From contig JBBQNZ010000134.1 in NCBI GenBank assembly GCA_038330415.1, positions 1 to 11,459 of the forward strand: a stretch of 11,459 nt of DNA, given 5' to 3'. The notes beneath the pieces are model-generated. The model did not search any database. It was not told the origin of the DNA and was given only the letters and a program-made list of their open reading frames with translations. Source of the DNA: Fodinibacter sp038330415 (GTDB taxonomy: Bacteria; Actinomycetota; Actinomycetes; Actinomycetales; Dermatophilaceae). A program made the position numbers and the translations under genes. This document shows positions 1 through 6,078 of the stretch, one piece after another (position 1 is the stretch's first letter; each line of letters starts with the position of its first letter).

Positions 1-1
1 C

Positions 2-370
2 GAACGCCGCCACCATCTACTCAAGAGCGTGCAGGACGCCGCACCGGTGCTGCTGCACACCCCCGCCCGGATCGAGGCGCTGTTCTGCTGCCAGTTCCTG
101 GCCTTGCTCATCAGCGCCCTCATCGAACGTGAGGTCCGCACGGGCATGCAGCAGGCCGAGCTCGCCAAGATCCGGCTCTACCCGGAGTTCCGGAACTGCA
201 CATCGCCTTCCACAGCAAGGATCCTGGAGATCTTCACGACCCTCAGCCGCCACCAACTCCACCACGACGGCGTCCCCGTGAAGACCTTCCACCCCGAACT
301 CACCGCACAACAAGAGCAGGTCCTCGAGCTCATGAACCTCGCCCCAGGCGTCTACAGGCAGCTCACGTAA
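2..370 (+). CDS. IS1634-type (IS4 superfamily) transposase, C-terminal part, 5' end outside window
   Basis: The frame is open from base 2 to a TAA at 368-370 (122 codons), and the first in-window ATG at 29 is internal. The peptide starts ERRHHLLKS, followed by APVLLHTPARIEAL and FLALLISALIERE. This is the pattern seen near the C-terminus of IS1634-type DDE transposases, where a Pro-x-Arg-Ile-Glu-Ala segment leads into a hydrophobic helix ending in Leu-Ile-Glu-Arg. The catalytic glutamate region should lie at or just before the visible part; the first Asp residues are outside. A 'LYPEFRNCTSPST' stretch and a final 'LTAQQEQVLELM' helix also match the family. I cannot tell whether the whole element is intact. 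The family call is by pattern recognition. The gene lies beside a tRNA, a common IS landing zone. Confidence 0.72.
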   Translation, partial: ERRHHLLKSVQDAAPVLLHTPARIEALFCCQFLALLISALIEREVRTGMQQAELAKIRLYPEFRNCTSPSTARILEIFTTLSRHQLHHDGVPVKTFHPELTAQQEQVLELMNLAPGVYRQLT

Positions 371-530
371 TCACCGAGATACGCCGCTCGAGAAGTGCGG
401 AACGTCAGACATACGTGCAACAACGGTGGCAATTCCTGCCCATCTGCGTCCACTCCTGTCCCCGTGGCGACGACGCTGTCGCTACGTCAATAGCAGCACA
501 GGACAGGGGTTTTCAGCAAGACCTACGTTG
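371..530. other. Gene-free gap between transposase and tRNA-Thr
   Basis: No credible gene is visible; an open frame that starts at 426 runs through the tRNA and is a shadow. The IS right end probably lies in the first 40-50 bases after the transposase stop. The stretch around 391-408 (aagtgcggaacgtcagac) is a plausible terminal repeat, but the partner end is outside the window, so this is inference. The rest contains a hairpin (listed separately). Confidence 0.4.
463..486. terminator. Candidate hairpin terminator downstream of tRNA-Thr
   Basis: CGTGGCGAC at 463-471 pairs with GTCGCTACG at 478-486: nine pairs including one G-U, with a 6-base loop. It lies 45 bases beyond the 3' end of the minus-strand tRNA and 92 bases beyond the transposase stop, so it could stop either transcript. 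No U-tract follows on either strand, which is usual for terminators in high-GC actinobacteria and keeps confidence low. Confidence 0.35.
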
Positions 531-603
531 AGCTGGCGAAGGGACTCGAACCCTCAACCCCCTGTTTACAAGACAGGTGCGCTACCGATTGCGCCACGCC
601 AGC
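531..603 (-). tRNA. tRNA-Thr (anticodon UGU)
   Basis: Read on the minus strand, the 73-base molecule folds as a full cloverleaf. The acceptor stem GCTGGCG/CGCCAGC (603-597 with 538-532) is perfect. The D stem is GCGC/GCGC around AATCGGTA, and the anticodon stem is CCTGT/ACAGG. The T arm is GAGGG-TTCGAGT-CCCTT with the standard TTC, and the discriminator is T at 531. The seven-base anticodon loop is CTTGTAA, which places TGT at positions 34-36 and so reads ACA and related threonine codons. The 3' CCA is not encoded (the next bases are CAA), so it must be added after transcription. The gene stands alone, with no neighbouring tRNA in the window. Confidence 0.96.
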
Positions 604-636
604 GAGCCCACGCCAACAGTGCGCAGACAGCCCCGG

Positions 637-642
637 AGTCTA
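637..642 (-). promoter_or_regulatory. Candidate -10 box of the tRNA-Thr gene
   Basis: TAGACT on the minus strand fits the actinobacterial TANNNT -10 pattern. It lies 33 bases before the mature tRNA 5' end, which would leave a short precursor leader. No convincing -35 is visible. A direct repeat of cgcggaagccgc (643-654 and 656-667) lies immediately upstream. Confidence 0.3.
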
Positions 643-666
643 CGCGGAAGCCGCCCGCGGAAGCCG

Positions 667-729
667 CACCCGCCACCCGCCACCCGCCACCCGCCACCCG
701 CCACCCGCCATCCGCCATCCGCCATCCGC
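667..729. repeat. Heptamer tandem repeat, 9 units, G-quadruplex-like on the minus strand
   Basis: Six exact copies of CACCCGC (667-708) are followed by three exact copies of CATCCGC (709-729), with no interruption. On the minus strand the six CACCCGC units give six GGG runs separated by TGGC. This satisfies the usual G3-N1-7 pattern for an intramolecular G-quadruplex. The array lies in non-coding DNA between the LCP gene's terminator hairpin and the tRNA-Thr promoter region. Confidence 0.95.
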
Positions 730-758
730 ACCCCACGCACCGGACAAACGGAACTTCC

Positions 759-788
759 CCGGGCACGCACCAGTTGCTGCGTGCCCGG
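759..788 (-). terminator. Terminator hairpin downstream of the LCP gene
   Basis: CCGGGCACGCA (759-769) and TGCGTGCCCGG (778-788) form a perfect 11-bp stem around an 8-base loop. It begins 25 bases after the minus-strand LCP stop codon. There is no U-tract, but the position and stability fit a terminator closing the kinase-exporter-LCP transcript before the tRNA. Confidence 0.7.
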
Positions 789-813
789 CGAACGGGCGCG
801 TGCGCGTCTGCCC

Positions 814-1943
814 TCAGAGCCGGCCGTCTCGGAAGCGCGCGAACACCGCCCGGGCCGACGAGGTGACCTTCACGATCGACTGGCCCTCAGAGCTCGTGCC
901 GATCGACCCCACCGCGACCTCGTGCCCGACCTTGCGGGGGTCGAGCCGGTAGAACGACGCCACGAACGTCAGTGCCTCGGCGGCGCTCAGATCGGTGACC
1001 GCGTTCGCCGACACCAGCGACATCTCCTTCGCGATGATGCCCACCCCCGACAGCCGCGCCGCCACCGCGGCCGCCAGCAGGATCTCGCTCTGGTGCGCCG
1101 ACCGCCCCAAGTCCCCGTTCGGCAGGGACTTTCGCTCGCGGGCGTAGGCGAGTGCCTCCTTGCCCGACAGCGCTTGCTGGCCCGACGGGATCGTCAGCTT
1201 CTTGAGGAACACGATCTTCTTCGCGATCTCGATCGGCAGCCCTCCCGACTCGTCGACGATGGCCCGGAAGCCCTTGAACCCGGTGGCCACGTAGCCCTCG
1301 ACCGGCAACCCGGTCATCTTCTGCACGCTCGCCAGCTGCCCGGGACCGCCGCTGTAGGCGAACGCCGCGTTGATCTTCGCCGACCCCCCCCACCGGGCAA
1401 CGGCGCCCAGGTGTCGCGCGGGATGCCCATCACTCCCCCGCCGCCCTTGCCGTCGATGCCGATCACCTGCAGCGTGTCGCCGCGGCTGCCCTTGAGCGAC
1501 TCGTCGGGTCGCGCGTCGCTGCCGACCACCAGCACGAACCGCGGGCCCTTGCCCAGCTGCGGGGTGCCCTTGCCCAGCGACGGCCACCAGCCGCCGACGA
1601 CTTTCCAGCGGGGCCCGACCGCCAGGGTCACGTCGTCGCCGGAGGTCACCACGGCGACCTTCTCGGACTTCCAGGTGCCCACGCTGGCGTTCGCCTCGAC
1701 CCCGGCCTTTCCGGCATACAGCTTCTCGACCACGTCCGGCAGGGCCGCGTCGCCGCCGAGGACCACGACGTCGGGAGGCGCCGAGCGGGTGGGGGCCGCG
1801 GAACCGGCCGCGCGGGACGAGCTCACCACCGGATCGGGGTCGCCGCTGCACCCCCCGAGCGCCCCGACCGCCGCGAGCGCCCCGAGCGCCCCGAGCGTCG
1901 GCAGCGCGACCGCGAGGACGAGGGCTGAGGACCGGGTCCGCAT
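814..1943 (-). pseudogene. LytR-CpsA-Psr (LCP) family lipoprotein gene, frameshifted
   Basis: The N-terminal part reads from ATG 1943 (GTG 1952 is an alternative). It starts MRTRSS, has a hydrophobic segment, and then a lipobox ending LGGC with the acceptor Cys at residue 32. An LCP domain follows: a GSDARPDES segment, RGDTLQVIGID, and GIPRDTWAPLP with the conserved Arg-Asp. At the G8 run (1384-1391) the frame is lost. The -1 frame resumes at once with SAKINAAFAYSGGPGQL, then GFKGFRAIVDESGGLPI, and ALAYARERKSLPNGDLGRSAHQ, all LCP hallmarks, down to TGA at 814. One extra G would give a single 376-residue protein. LCP enzymes transfer polyprenyl-linked glycopolymers to peptidoglycan at the outer face of the membrane. 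The lipobox is unusual, because most LCP proteins are anchored by a transmembrane helix. It could be a recent mutation, phase variation or a sequencing error. It lies 47 bases after the exporter stop, probably in the same transcript. Confidence 0.85.
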
Positions 1944-1990
1944 GAGCACCACGGTGTGCCGGGTGCCCGCCCCCCGCGGGGGCCGGCGCC

Positions 1991-3496
1991 TCAGGAGTGT
2001 GTCAGCCCGTCGGCCCCGGCCCCGTCGGCCCCGTCCGCTTCGTCGCCCTCACTACCCACCGGCCGGCCCCCGCGCACCGAGCGGTCCCACGGCGAGGCGA
2101 GGATCTCGCCGAACACGGTGCCTGTCGCGATGGCGATCAGCACCGCGCCGGCACCGAGCAGCGTCGTCAGACCGGACTGGATGGACAGCGACCCGGGCGA
2201 CTCCCCACCCACCGCGACCAGCTCGTAGAGCCCACGGAAGATGGTCAGGCCCGGCAGCAGCGCGAAGCTGGCCGGCACGACGAGCACCATCGACGGCGCG
2301 CCCAGCCGGGCAGCCACCACCCGCCCCGCGGCACCCAGCGCGACGGCCGCCACGCCGGTGGCCGCGATGGGCCCGATGCCGATGCCACGCGAGAGCACGG
2401 CCGCCACCACCGCCGTGCCCACCGAGAGAACCCCCGTGGGCACGATCAGCCGGCGCAGGCTCTGCACGGTCACCGCTCCGCTCAGCCCCACGACGAGCGC
2501 ACCGCCGATGGCGGCAACCACGGACGCCTGGTTCGCCGTGAGGTCGAGCACCGACGGCGAGACGAAGTCGGAGCCGAGCATCGTGGTGACCGAGAGCATG
2601 ATGCTCAGGCCCGCCGCGATGCCGATGATCAGGCCCATCAGCGCCACGAGCACCGAGAGCAGCCGACCGGCACCGGTGAGCGGGAACCCGAAGAGCACGT
2701 CCTCGATCGCCGAGGCCATCGAGCGGCCGGGCAGCATGGCGACGATGCCTCCGGCGACGATGAACGCGAAGTCCTGCTCGGCCATCGGCCGGCCCACCGC
2801 CACGGTCGTCGCGTAGACGGCACCCGCCAGCAGGGTCGCCACGAGCGCGTTGATGGCGTTGGCGTAGAACTCCGGGAGCGCGGTTTTGGCATAGAGGCGG
2901 CTCACCGCGGCGACGGCGAGCACGACGAGCACGGTGGCCATGGTCGCGAAGGCGCTCGCGCCGATCATCACGGCGACGGCGGAGGCGAGCAGGGCACTGG
3001 CGACGGAGACCGCCCAGACCGGGAAGATGCGCCGGGTGCGCTTGATCCGCCGCAGCCGGCGATCGGCTTCGGTGGAGTCGATCTCGCCCGCGGCCAGGGA
3101 CTGCACCAGCTCGTGCACAGCGACGAGCCGCGCGTAGTCGTGCCGGGTGCGCCGCACGACGCGCAACAGGGTGTGCGGGCGCCCGGTGGCGCTCGTGGCC
3201 TGGATGAGCAGCGACTGCATCGTGATGTCGACCTCGACCACGTCGACCCCGGCCGCCGCCGCCACCGCCGCGACGCTGCCCACCACCTGCGGCGCACCGG
3301 CCCCGCACCGCAACATCAGCTCGCCGACCCGGGCCGCCAGGTCGAGCGCCCAGCGCACCTGGGTGTCCTCGGCGGCCTCGCCGGGGATCGGCGTGTACCG
3401 GTAGGGCGTGCGACGCAGCAGGTCGGCCATCGGCATCGGCTCGGTGGGCGACTCGCCCTGGAAGAGGCGACCGGAGCGGTCGCGAGGCCTGCTCAC
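1991..3496 (-). CDS. thrE: Threonine/serine exporter family protein (ThrE type)
   Basis: This is a 501-residue membrane protein with the two-part ThrE architecture. A soluble N-terminal portion carries LAARVGELMLRCGAGAPQV and a VDVVEVDITMQSLLIQ segment (DUF1212 type). It leads to about ten hydrophobic helices; a GIVAMLPGRSMASAIEDVL motif closes the first bundle, and ALLPGLTIFRGLYEL marks the C-terminal DUF3815-like half. ThrE of Corynebacterium glutamicum is a similar-sized exporter of threonine and serine driven by membrane potential; the substrate here is inferred from family only. I chose GTG 3496 because it overlaps the kinase stop (GTGA) and has AGGTGG ten bases upstream. ATG 3436 is an alternative just before the conserved region, and a further upstream frame to 3550 overlaps the kinase. 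The gene ends 47 bases before the LCP start. Confidence 0.88.
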   Translation of the reverse strand: MSRPRDRSGRLFQGESPTEPMPMADLLRRTPYRYTPIPGEAAEDTQVRWALDLAARVGELMLRCGAGAPQVVGSVAAVAAAAGVDVVEVDITMQSLLIQATSATGRPHTLLRVVRRTRHDYARLVAVHELVQSLAAGEIDSTEADRRLRRIKRTRRIFPVWAVSVASALLASAVAVMIGASAFATMATVLVVLAVAAVSRLYAKTALPEFYANAINALVATLLAGAVYATTVAVGRPMAEQDFAFIVAGGIVAMLPGRSMASAIEDVLFGFPLTGAGRLLSVLVALMGLIIGIAAGLSIMLSVTTMLGSDFVSPSVLDLTANQASVVAAIGGALVVGLSGAVTVQSLRRLIVPTGVLSVGTAVVAAVLSRGIGIGPIAATGVAAVALGAAGRVVAARLGAPSMVLVVPASFALLPGLTIFRGLYELVAVGGESPGSLSIQSGLTTLLGAGAVLIAIATGTVFGEILASPWDRSVRGGRPVGSEGDEADGADGAGADGLTHS

Positions 3497-5436
3497 AGGG
3501 TCGGCACCACCTGGTCGGCCCACCCCGGGGCCGTCGTGCGGGGCCACCACGAGGGACCGTCGCCGGTCACGGCCGTGACCAGCAGGACCGCTGCCACGAC
3601 GAGCAGGATGCCGGCCGCGACCTGCGCGGCCGTCTCACCGGGGGTCAGCCCGCGCACGATGCTGCGGCTTCCTCGCCGCAGGGCGGCGCTGCCCGGCCCC
3701 CACCACGCGGTCAAGCCGGCGAAGACACCGGCCGCCACCAGGGGCAGCACGTCGTCGGTGCGGACGTCCGTGCCCCGAACCGCCGTCAGCACCAAGGAGC
3801 TCGCGAACATCGCGCACACCCCGACGAACAGCGGCAGCACCAGCGTCGCAGCTGCTCCGATCAGCCCCACCACGAGGTGCCACGGGCTGGTCGCGACCGC
3901 TACGGCGACATCGCTGCCCCGGGCGCCTCGCTCGTGGCGGCGCATCACGAGGGAGGTCACCGAACGGTCGGCCGTGCGCGCCAGGGTCACCCACGCCAAC
4001 AGCCCCAGCGCCGCGAGCAGCGGCGCCGATGCCGTGACCGCGGCAAGCACGGCCAGCAGCGCGAGCAGCATGCCCGCCCGGCTGGGTCGCCCGATGCGGG
4101 GGTCGCCCCACTGCCCGTGGCCCAGCCGGGCGGCATCCCAGTCGGACTCCGCCTCGGGCACCGGCCCGCCGGGCCGCCCGGGAGCCGGCGCATGCTGCTG
4201 CGGGGCCGGCGCGATCCGCGCCGCCGTCAGCGGCTGGGCCTGCTGGTTCACCGGGCGAGCCTGCTCCCAGCCGGGAGGACCGGCCGGGCGACCGGGCGGG
4301 CGACCGGCCGGGCGACCGGGCGTCACCATCGGCGGGGGAAGCGGGTCGGGCGCTCGGGGTGCGGGCGACGGGGCGAGCGCAGCGGCAGGTGCCGGCACGG
4401 CATACCCACCGGCCGGGGCCCCGCCGCCGGCCGCCGCGCCCGATCGCGGCGTCACGCCCACCGGCGTCACGCCCACCGGCGGGAGCCGCGGCGGCAGGGG
4501 AAGCGGCAACGCGCTGGTGGGAGGCGTGGCCAGGCGCTGGGTCTGCGGGCGCACCCGGCGCACCTGGATGGCCTCGGTCACCGGGGCACCGTGGGCATAC
4601 CGTTCCAGGGCGGCCACGATCTCGTCGTGGTGCGGGCGGTCGGCGGCGTGGGGCGACAGCGCGGCGTAGAGGAGCGGCTCGATGCGCGGGTCGACGGCCT
4701 CGAGGTCGGGCTCGCCTGCCGCGACCCGGGCGAGCACTGCGCTCATCGGGCCCGCGCCGAAGGGCGCAGTGCCACTGGCGGCGAACGCGGTCGTCGCCGC
4801 CCAGCCCCACCAGTCGGTGGCCGGGGTGACGTCCTCCCCGCCGACCACCTCGGGCGCCAGGTAGCCGGGTGTGCCCATGACCAGCCCGGTCATGGTGAGC
4901 CTGATGTCGTCGGCGACGTGGGCGATGCCGAAGTCGATGAGCACCGGGTCGCCGTCGACCAGCAGCACGTTGCCCGGCTTGACGTCGCGGTGCACCACCC
5001 CGGCGCAGTGGATGGCGTCGAGCGCCTCGGCCAGACCGGAGGCCACCCGGTGCAGCTCCCCCGGCGGCAGCAGCCCGCGCTCGGCCACGTACTCGTCGAG
5101 CGAGGGGCCGGGCACGTAGCGGGTCACGATGTAGGGGGTCACGCCGTCGACGTCGGCGTCGATGATGGGCGCGACCCGTGGGCTGCGGATGCGGCTCAGC
5201 GTGCTGACCTCGCGGATCAGCCTGGCCCGGGCGTCCGGGTCGTGGGCGATGTGCTGGCGCAGCACCTTGATCGCGACCGCGCGGCCGTGCCGGTCGAGCG
5301 CGAGGTGCACCACGCCCATCCCGCCCTCACCGAGCCGCTGCACGAGCCGGTACTCCCCCAGCTGCGTGTGCTCACGCGGCTGCCGGGTATCGTCGTCCTC
5401 CGGCTCGGGGCCGTCGGCGATGGCGTCGGCCGTCAT
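3493..5436 (-). CDS. Membrane-anchored Hanks-type serine/threonine protein kinase
   Basis: This is a 647-residue protein. The kinase domain (about residues 27-280) has the Gly loop GEGGMG (36-41), AIKVL with K57, and a helix-C Glu near 76. It also has HRDVKPGN with catalytic D151 and N156, DFG at 168-170, and GTPGYLAPE ending near 197. Every catalytic residue is present, so it should be active. A Pro/Ala/Gly-rich linker (about 285-430) follows, including a GRPAGRPPGRPAG repeat and a VGVTPVGVTP repeat. The C-terminal 200 residues hold about four or five hydrophobic segments (453-486, 520-553, 564-579, 603-623), so the kinase is a polytopic membrane protein. It has no PASTA repeats and is not a PknB orthologue. 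ATG 5436 is chosen over GTG 5442 because a TANNNT box sits six bases before it. It is first in a cluster with the exporter (overlapping) and the LCP gene. Confidence 0.92.
   Translation of the reverse strand: MTADAIADGPEPEDDDTRQPREHTQLGEYRLVQRLGEGGMGVVHLALDRHGRAVAIKVLRQHIAHDPDARARLIREVSTLSRIRSPRVAPIIDADVDGVTPYIVTRYVPGPSLDEYVAERGLLPPGELHRVASGLAEALDAIHCAGVVHRDVKPGNVLLVDGDPVLIDFGIAHVADDIRLTMTGLVMGTPGYLAPEVVGGEDVTPATDWWGWAATTAFAASGTAPFGAGPMSAVLARVAAGEPDLEAVDPRIEPLLYAALSPHAADRPHHDEIVAALERYAHGAPVTEAIQVRRVRPQTQRLATPPTSALPLPLPPRLPPVGVTPVGVTPRSGAAAGGGAPAGGYAVPAPAAALAPSPAPRAPDPLPPPMVTPGRPAGRPPGRPAGPPGWEQARPVNQQAQPLTAARIAPAPQQHAPAPGRPGGPVPEAESDWDAARLGHGQWGDPRIGRPSRAGMLLALLAVLAAVTASAPLLAALGLLAWVTLARTADRSVTSLVMRRHERGARGSDVAVAVATSPWHLVVGLIGAAATLVLPLFVGVCAMFASSLVLTAVRGTDVRTDDVLPLVAAGVFAGLTAWWGPGSAALRRGSRSIVRGLTPGETAAQVAAGILLVVAAVLLVTAVTGDGPSWWPRTTAPGWADQVVPTL
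4451..4480 (-). repeat. Two 15-bp tandem copies inside the kinase linker
   Basis: GTCACGCCCACCGGC occurs twice in a row (4451-4465, 4466-4480). The unit is a multiple of three and encodes the duplicated VGVTP of the Pro-rich linker, so copy number can change without breaking the frame. A second degenerate region (about 4275-4322, CGGGCGACCGG-like units) encodes the GRPAG repeats. Confidence 0.85.
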
Positions 5437-5442
5437 GCCCAC

Positions 5443-5448
5443 ACGGTA
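5443..5448 (-). promoter_or_regulatory. Candidate -10 box giving a leaderless kinase mRNA
   Basis: TACCGT (TANNNT) ends six bases before ATG 5436, which would place the transcription start at or next to the A of the start codon. No Shine-Dalgarno sequence is visible before either possible start, in keeping with leaderless translation. No clear -35 is seen. Confidence 0.35.
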
Positions 5449-5486
5449 AGCCGTCTTGCTGGGTAGTGGCTGGACCCCTCCGCCGA

Positions 5487-5503
5487 TCGGGGCCCTCCCC
5501 CGA
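5487..5503 (-). terminator. Weak hairpin after the CBS gene
   Basis: TCGGGG (5487-5492) and CCCCGA (5498-5503) form a 6-bp stem with a 5-base loop, 13 bases after the CBS stop codon on the minus strand and before the kinase promoter region. It is short, so read-through into the kinase is possible. Confidence 0.35.
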
Positions 5504-5516
5504 CCGCCCTGAAGGG

Positions 5517-5945
5517 TCAGGACTGGATGTAGGTGCGCAGCTGGTCGCGCTCGGCCTGCAGGTCGTCGATGCGGTTCTTGACCACGTCGCCGATGCTGAC
5601 GATGGCGACGAGCCTGCCGTCGACGACGACCGGCACGTGCCGGAAGCGCCGCTCGGTCATCATCGACTCGAGGGCGTCGAGGCCGTCGTCCGGGCTGGCG
5701 GTGTGCACCTCGGCGGTCATGATCGACGCCACCGCTGCGTCGAGCAGGCCCGCGCCGTCGGTGTGCAGGTGCCGCACGATGTCGCGCTCGCTGACGATGC
5801 CGTTCACGCTCTCACCGTCGTCGCTCACCACGACCGCACCGATCTGGTGCTGCGCGAGCAACGACAGCAGCTCCGCCACCGATGCGTCGGTGCGCACCGT
5901 GATGACGTCGCCGCCCTTGCGCTTGATCACGTCGGAGATCCTCAT
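5517..5945 (-). CDS. Two-CBS-domain protein
   Basis: This is a 142-residue protein made almost entirely of a CBS pair. CBS1 (about residues 13-63) ends in GIVSERDIVRHL and CBS2 (about 76-127) ends in AIVSIGDVVKN; a short charged helix follows (DDLQAERDQLRTYIQ). This length and the opening MRISDVIKRKGGDVITV are typical of stand-alone bacterial CBS proteins, which bind adenine nucleotides and often sense energy state; the ligand and partner here are unknown. I chose ATG 5945 because conserved sequence starts there. The open frame continues upstream to 6032 with no family resemblance and would run into the lacI repeat region. A TATGGT box seven bases before the ATG suggests a leaderless transcript. 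The gene appears to be a single transcription unit. Confidence 0.9.
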   Translation of the reverse strand: MRISDVIKRKGGDVITVRTDASVAELLSLLAQHQIGAVVVSDDGESVNGIVSERDIVRHLHTDGAGLLDAAVASIMTAEVHTASPDDGLDALESMMTERRFRHVPVVVDGRLVAIVSIGDVVKNRIDDLQAERDQLRTYIQS

Positions 5946-5952
5946 GACCCGA

Positions 5953-5958
5953 ACCATA
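5953..5958 (-). promoter_or_regulatory. Candidate -10 box giving a leaderless CBS-protein mRNA
   Basis: TATGGT on the minus strand fits TANNNT and is followed by seven bases and then the ATG at 5945. There is no purine-rich ribosome site between them. Confidence 0.4.
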
Positions 5959-5993
5959 GGGGCGCCCCCGGCGACGCGCCAGACCAACGGTCC

Positions 5994-6014
5994 GGATGCC
6001 GGCCGCCGGCATCC
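5994..6014 (-). terminator. Terminator hairpin downstream of lacI-type gene
   Basis: GGATGCCGG (5994-6002) and CCGGCATCC (6006-6014) form a perfect 9-bp stem with a 3-base loop. It lies 53 bases beyond the LacI-family stop codon and just upstream of the CBS promoter, and so separates the two minus-strand units. Confidence 0.6.
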
Positions 6015-6021
6015 TCGGCAG

Positions 6022-6078
6022 GCGGCGGTCACGCGCGGTAGCGGCGGTCAGGCGCGGTGGCGGCGGTCAGGCGCGGTG
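6022..6078. repeat. 19-bp tandem repeat, three copies, overlapping the lacI 3' end
   Basis: GCGGCGGTCAGGCGCGGTG is present exactly at 6041-6059 and 6060-6078, and with two substitutions at 6022-6040. The LacI-family stop codon (6067-6069) is inside the copy nearest the gene, and each other copy repeats the same TGA. Confidence 0.95.

Noticed and set aside
667..729. Possible CRISPR-like array
   Set aside because: It has 7-bp units with no spacers, so it is a simple tandem repeat.
426..866. Plus-strand open frame of 146 codons
   Set aside because: It reads through the antisense of the tRNA and through the heptamer array; composition is repeat-driven.
1384..1391. Programmed -1 ribosomal frameshift in the LCP gene
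   Set aside because: A G8 run is slippery, but the LCP family is not known for recoding and no stimulatory pseudoknot was evident. Indel or error is the simpler reading.
1971..1982. Palindrome CCCCCGCGGGGG between exporter and LCP genes
   Set aside because: It leaves no room for a loop beyond a 4-bp stem, and such G/C palindromes are expected by chance at this composition.
577..2541. Long plus-strand open frame of 654 codons
   Set aside because: It is antisense to the LCP gene and the exporter end, made of Arg/Pro/Ala-rich low-complexity sequence, and runs through the heptamer repeat. It is a typical high-GC shadow frame.
1997..4669. Plus-strand open frame of 890 codons
   Set aside because: It is antisense to the exporter and kinase, with His/Arg/Gly/Asp-rich composition and no family motif. 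The opposite strand has clear ThrE and kinase motifs.
3877..5466. Plus-strand open frame of 529 codons
   Set aside because: It mirrors the kinase gene; the HxVDVG/VDDG-type sequence is the antisense of kinase codons.
5946..6032. N-terminal extension of the CBS protein
   Set aside because: The added residues have no family resemblance and overlap the terminator hairpin of the upstream gene; MRISDVIKRK is the family-like start.
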